Under the pieces are notes generated by a model. It saw only the letters and a list, made by a program, of their open reading frames with translations. It ran no database searches and was not told where the DNA came from. A DNA stretch of 6,453 bases, from contig JAKMEU010000366.1 of the NCBI GenBank assembly GCA_022425845.1, positions 1 through 6,453 on the forward strand, read 5' to 3'. Position 1 is the stretch's first letter, and each line of letters starts with the position of its first letter. Positions 6,444-6,453 of the stretch are shown here, piece by piece. The DNA is from Luminiphilus sp. (GTDB lineage: Bacteria; Pseudomonadota; Gammaproteobacteria; Pseudomonadales; Halieaceae). The position numbers and the translations under genes are program-made.

Positions 6444-6453
6444 GCTACAAGAC

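Noticed and set aside
1..6453. A defence island, CRISPR array, toxin-antitoxin pair or mobile element
   Set aside because: No repeat-spacer array, transposase, integrase, attachment repeat or small paired genes were seen. The ADP-ribosylglycohydrolase carries a signal peptide and has no ADP-ribosyltransferase partner beside it, so a DarTG- or DraT/DraG-like system is not supported in this window.

Overview
The window looks like a piece of a gammaproteobacterial chromosome, probably from a marine aerobic heterotroph. This is inferred from moderately high G+C, a Prc-type tail-specific protease with the proteobacterial domain order, an HSD10-type short-chain dehydrogenase and a secreted ADP-ribosylglycohydrolase of a kind I associate with marine bacteria. 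The genus cannot be fixed from this stretch. No tRNA, rRNA, CRISPR array, insertion sequence or phage gene is visible.

Layout from left to right. (1) 1-590, minus strand: the N-terminal 196 codons of an exported ADP-ribosylglycohydrolase family protein that runs off the left edge. (2) 591-802: a divergent intergenic region with a 12-bp tandem repeat and several short dyads. (3) 803-1576, plus: an intact NAD-dependent short-chain dehydrogenase closest in motif pattern to 3-hydroxyacyl-CoA dehydrogenase type 2. (4) 1724-2898, plus: an Omp85/BamA-like outer-membrane beta-barrel gene broken by one frameshift near 2110, with the arginine of its barrel-loop (V/L)RGY motif also replaced by proline. 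(5) 2899-3003: an A+T-rich intergenic region with an inverted repeat, the likely promoter of the next gene. (6) 3004-5145, plus: a complete tail-specific periplasmic protease (prc). (7) 5129-6433, minus: a complete seryl-tRNA synthetase (serS), convergent with prc and overlapping it by 17 bp at the 3' ends.

The genes do not form an obvious pathway. prc and serS are housekeeping genes, and the dehydrogenase is a stand-alone catabolic enzyme. Three of the five encoded proteins (the glycohydrolase, the barrel and Prc) carry export signals, so the cell envelope is a loose theme but not evidence for a joint system. I found no convincing undescribed system. The points most worth a second look are the frameshifted barrel gene with its altered loop motif and the exported ADP-ribosylglycohydrolase.
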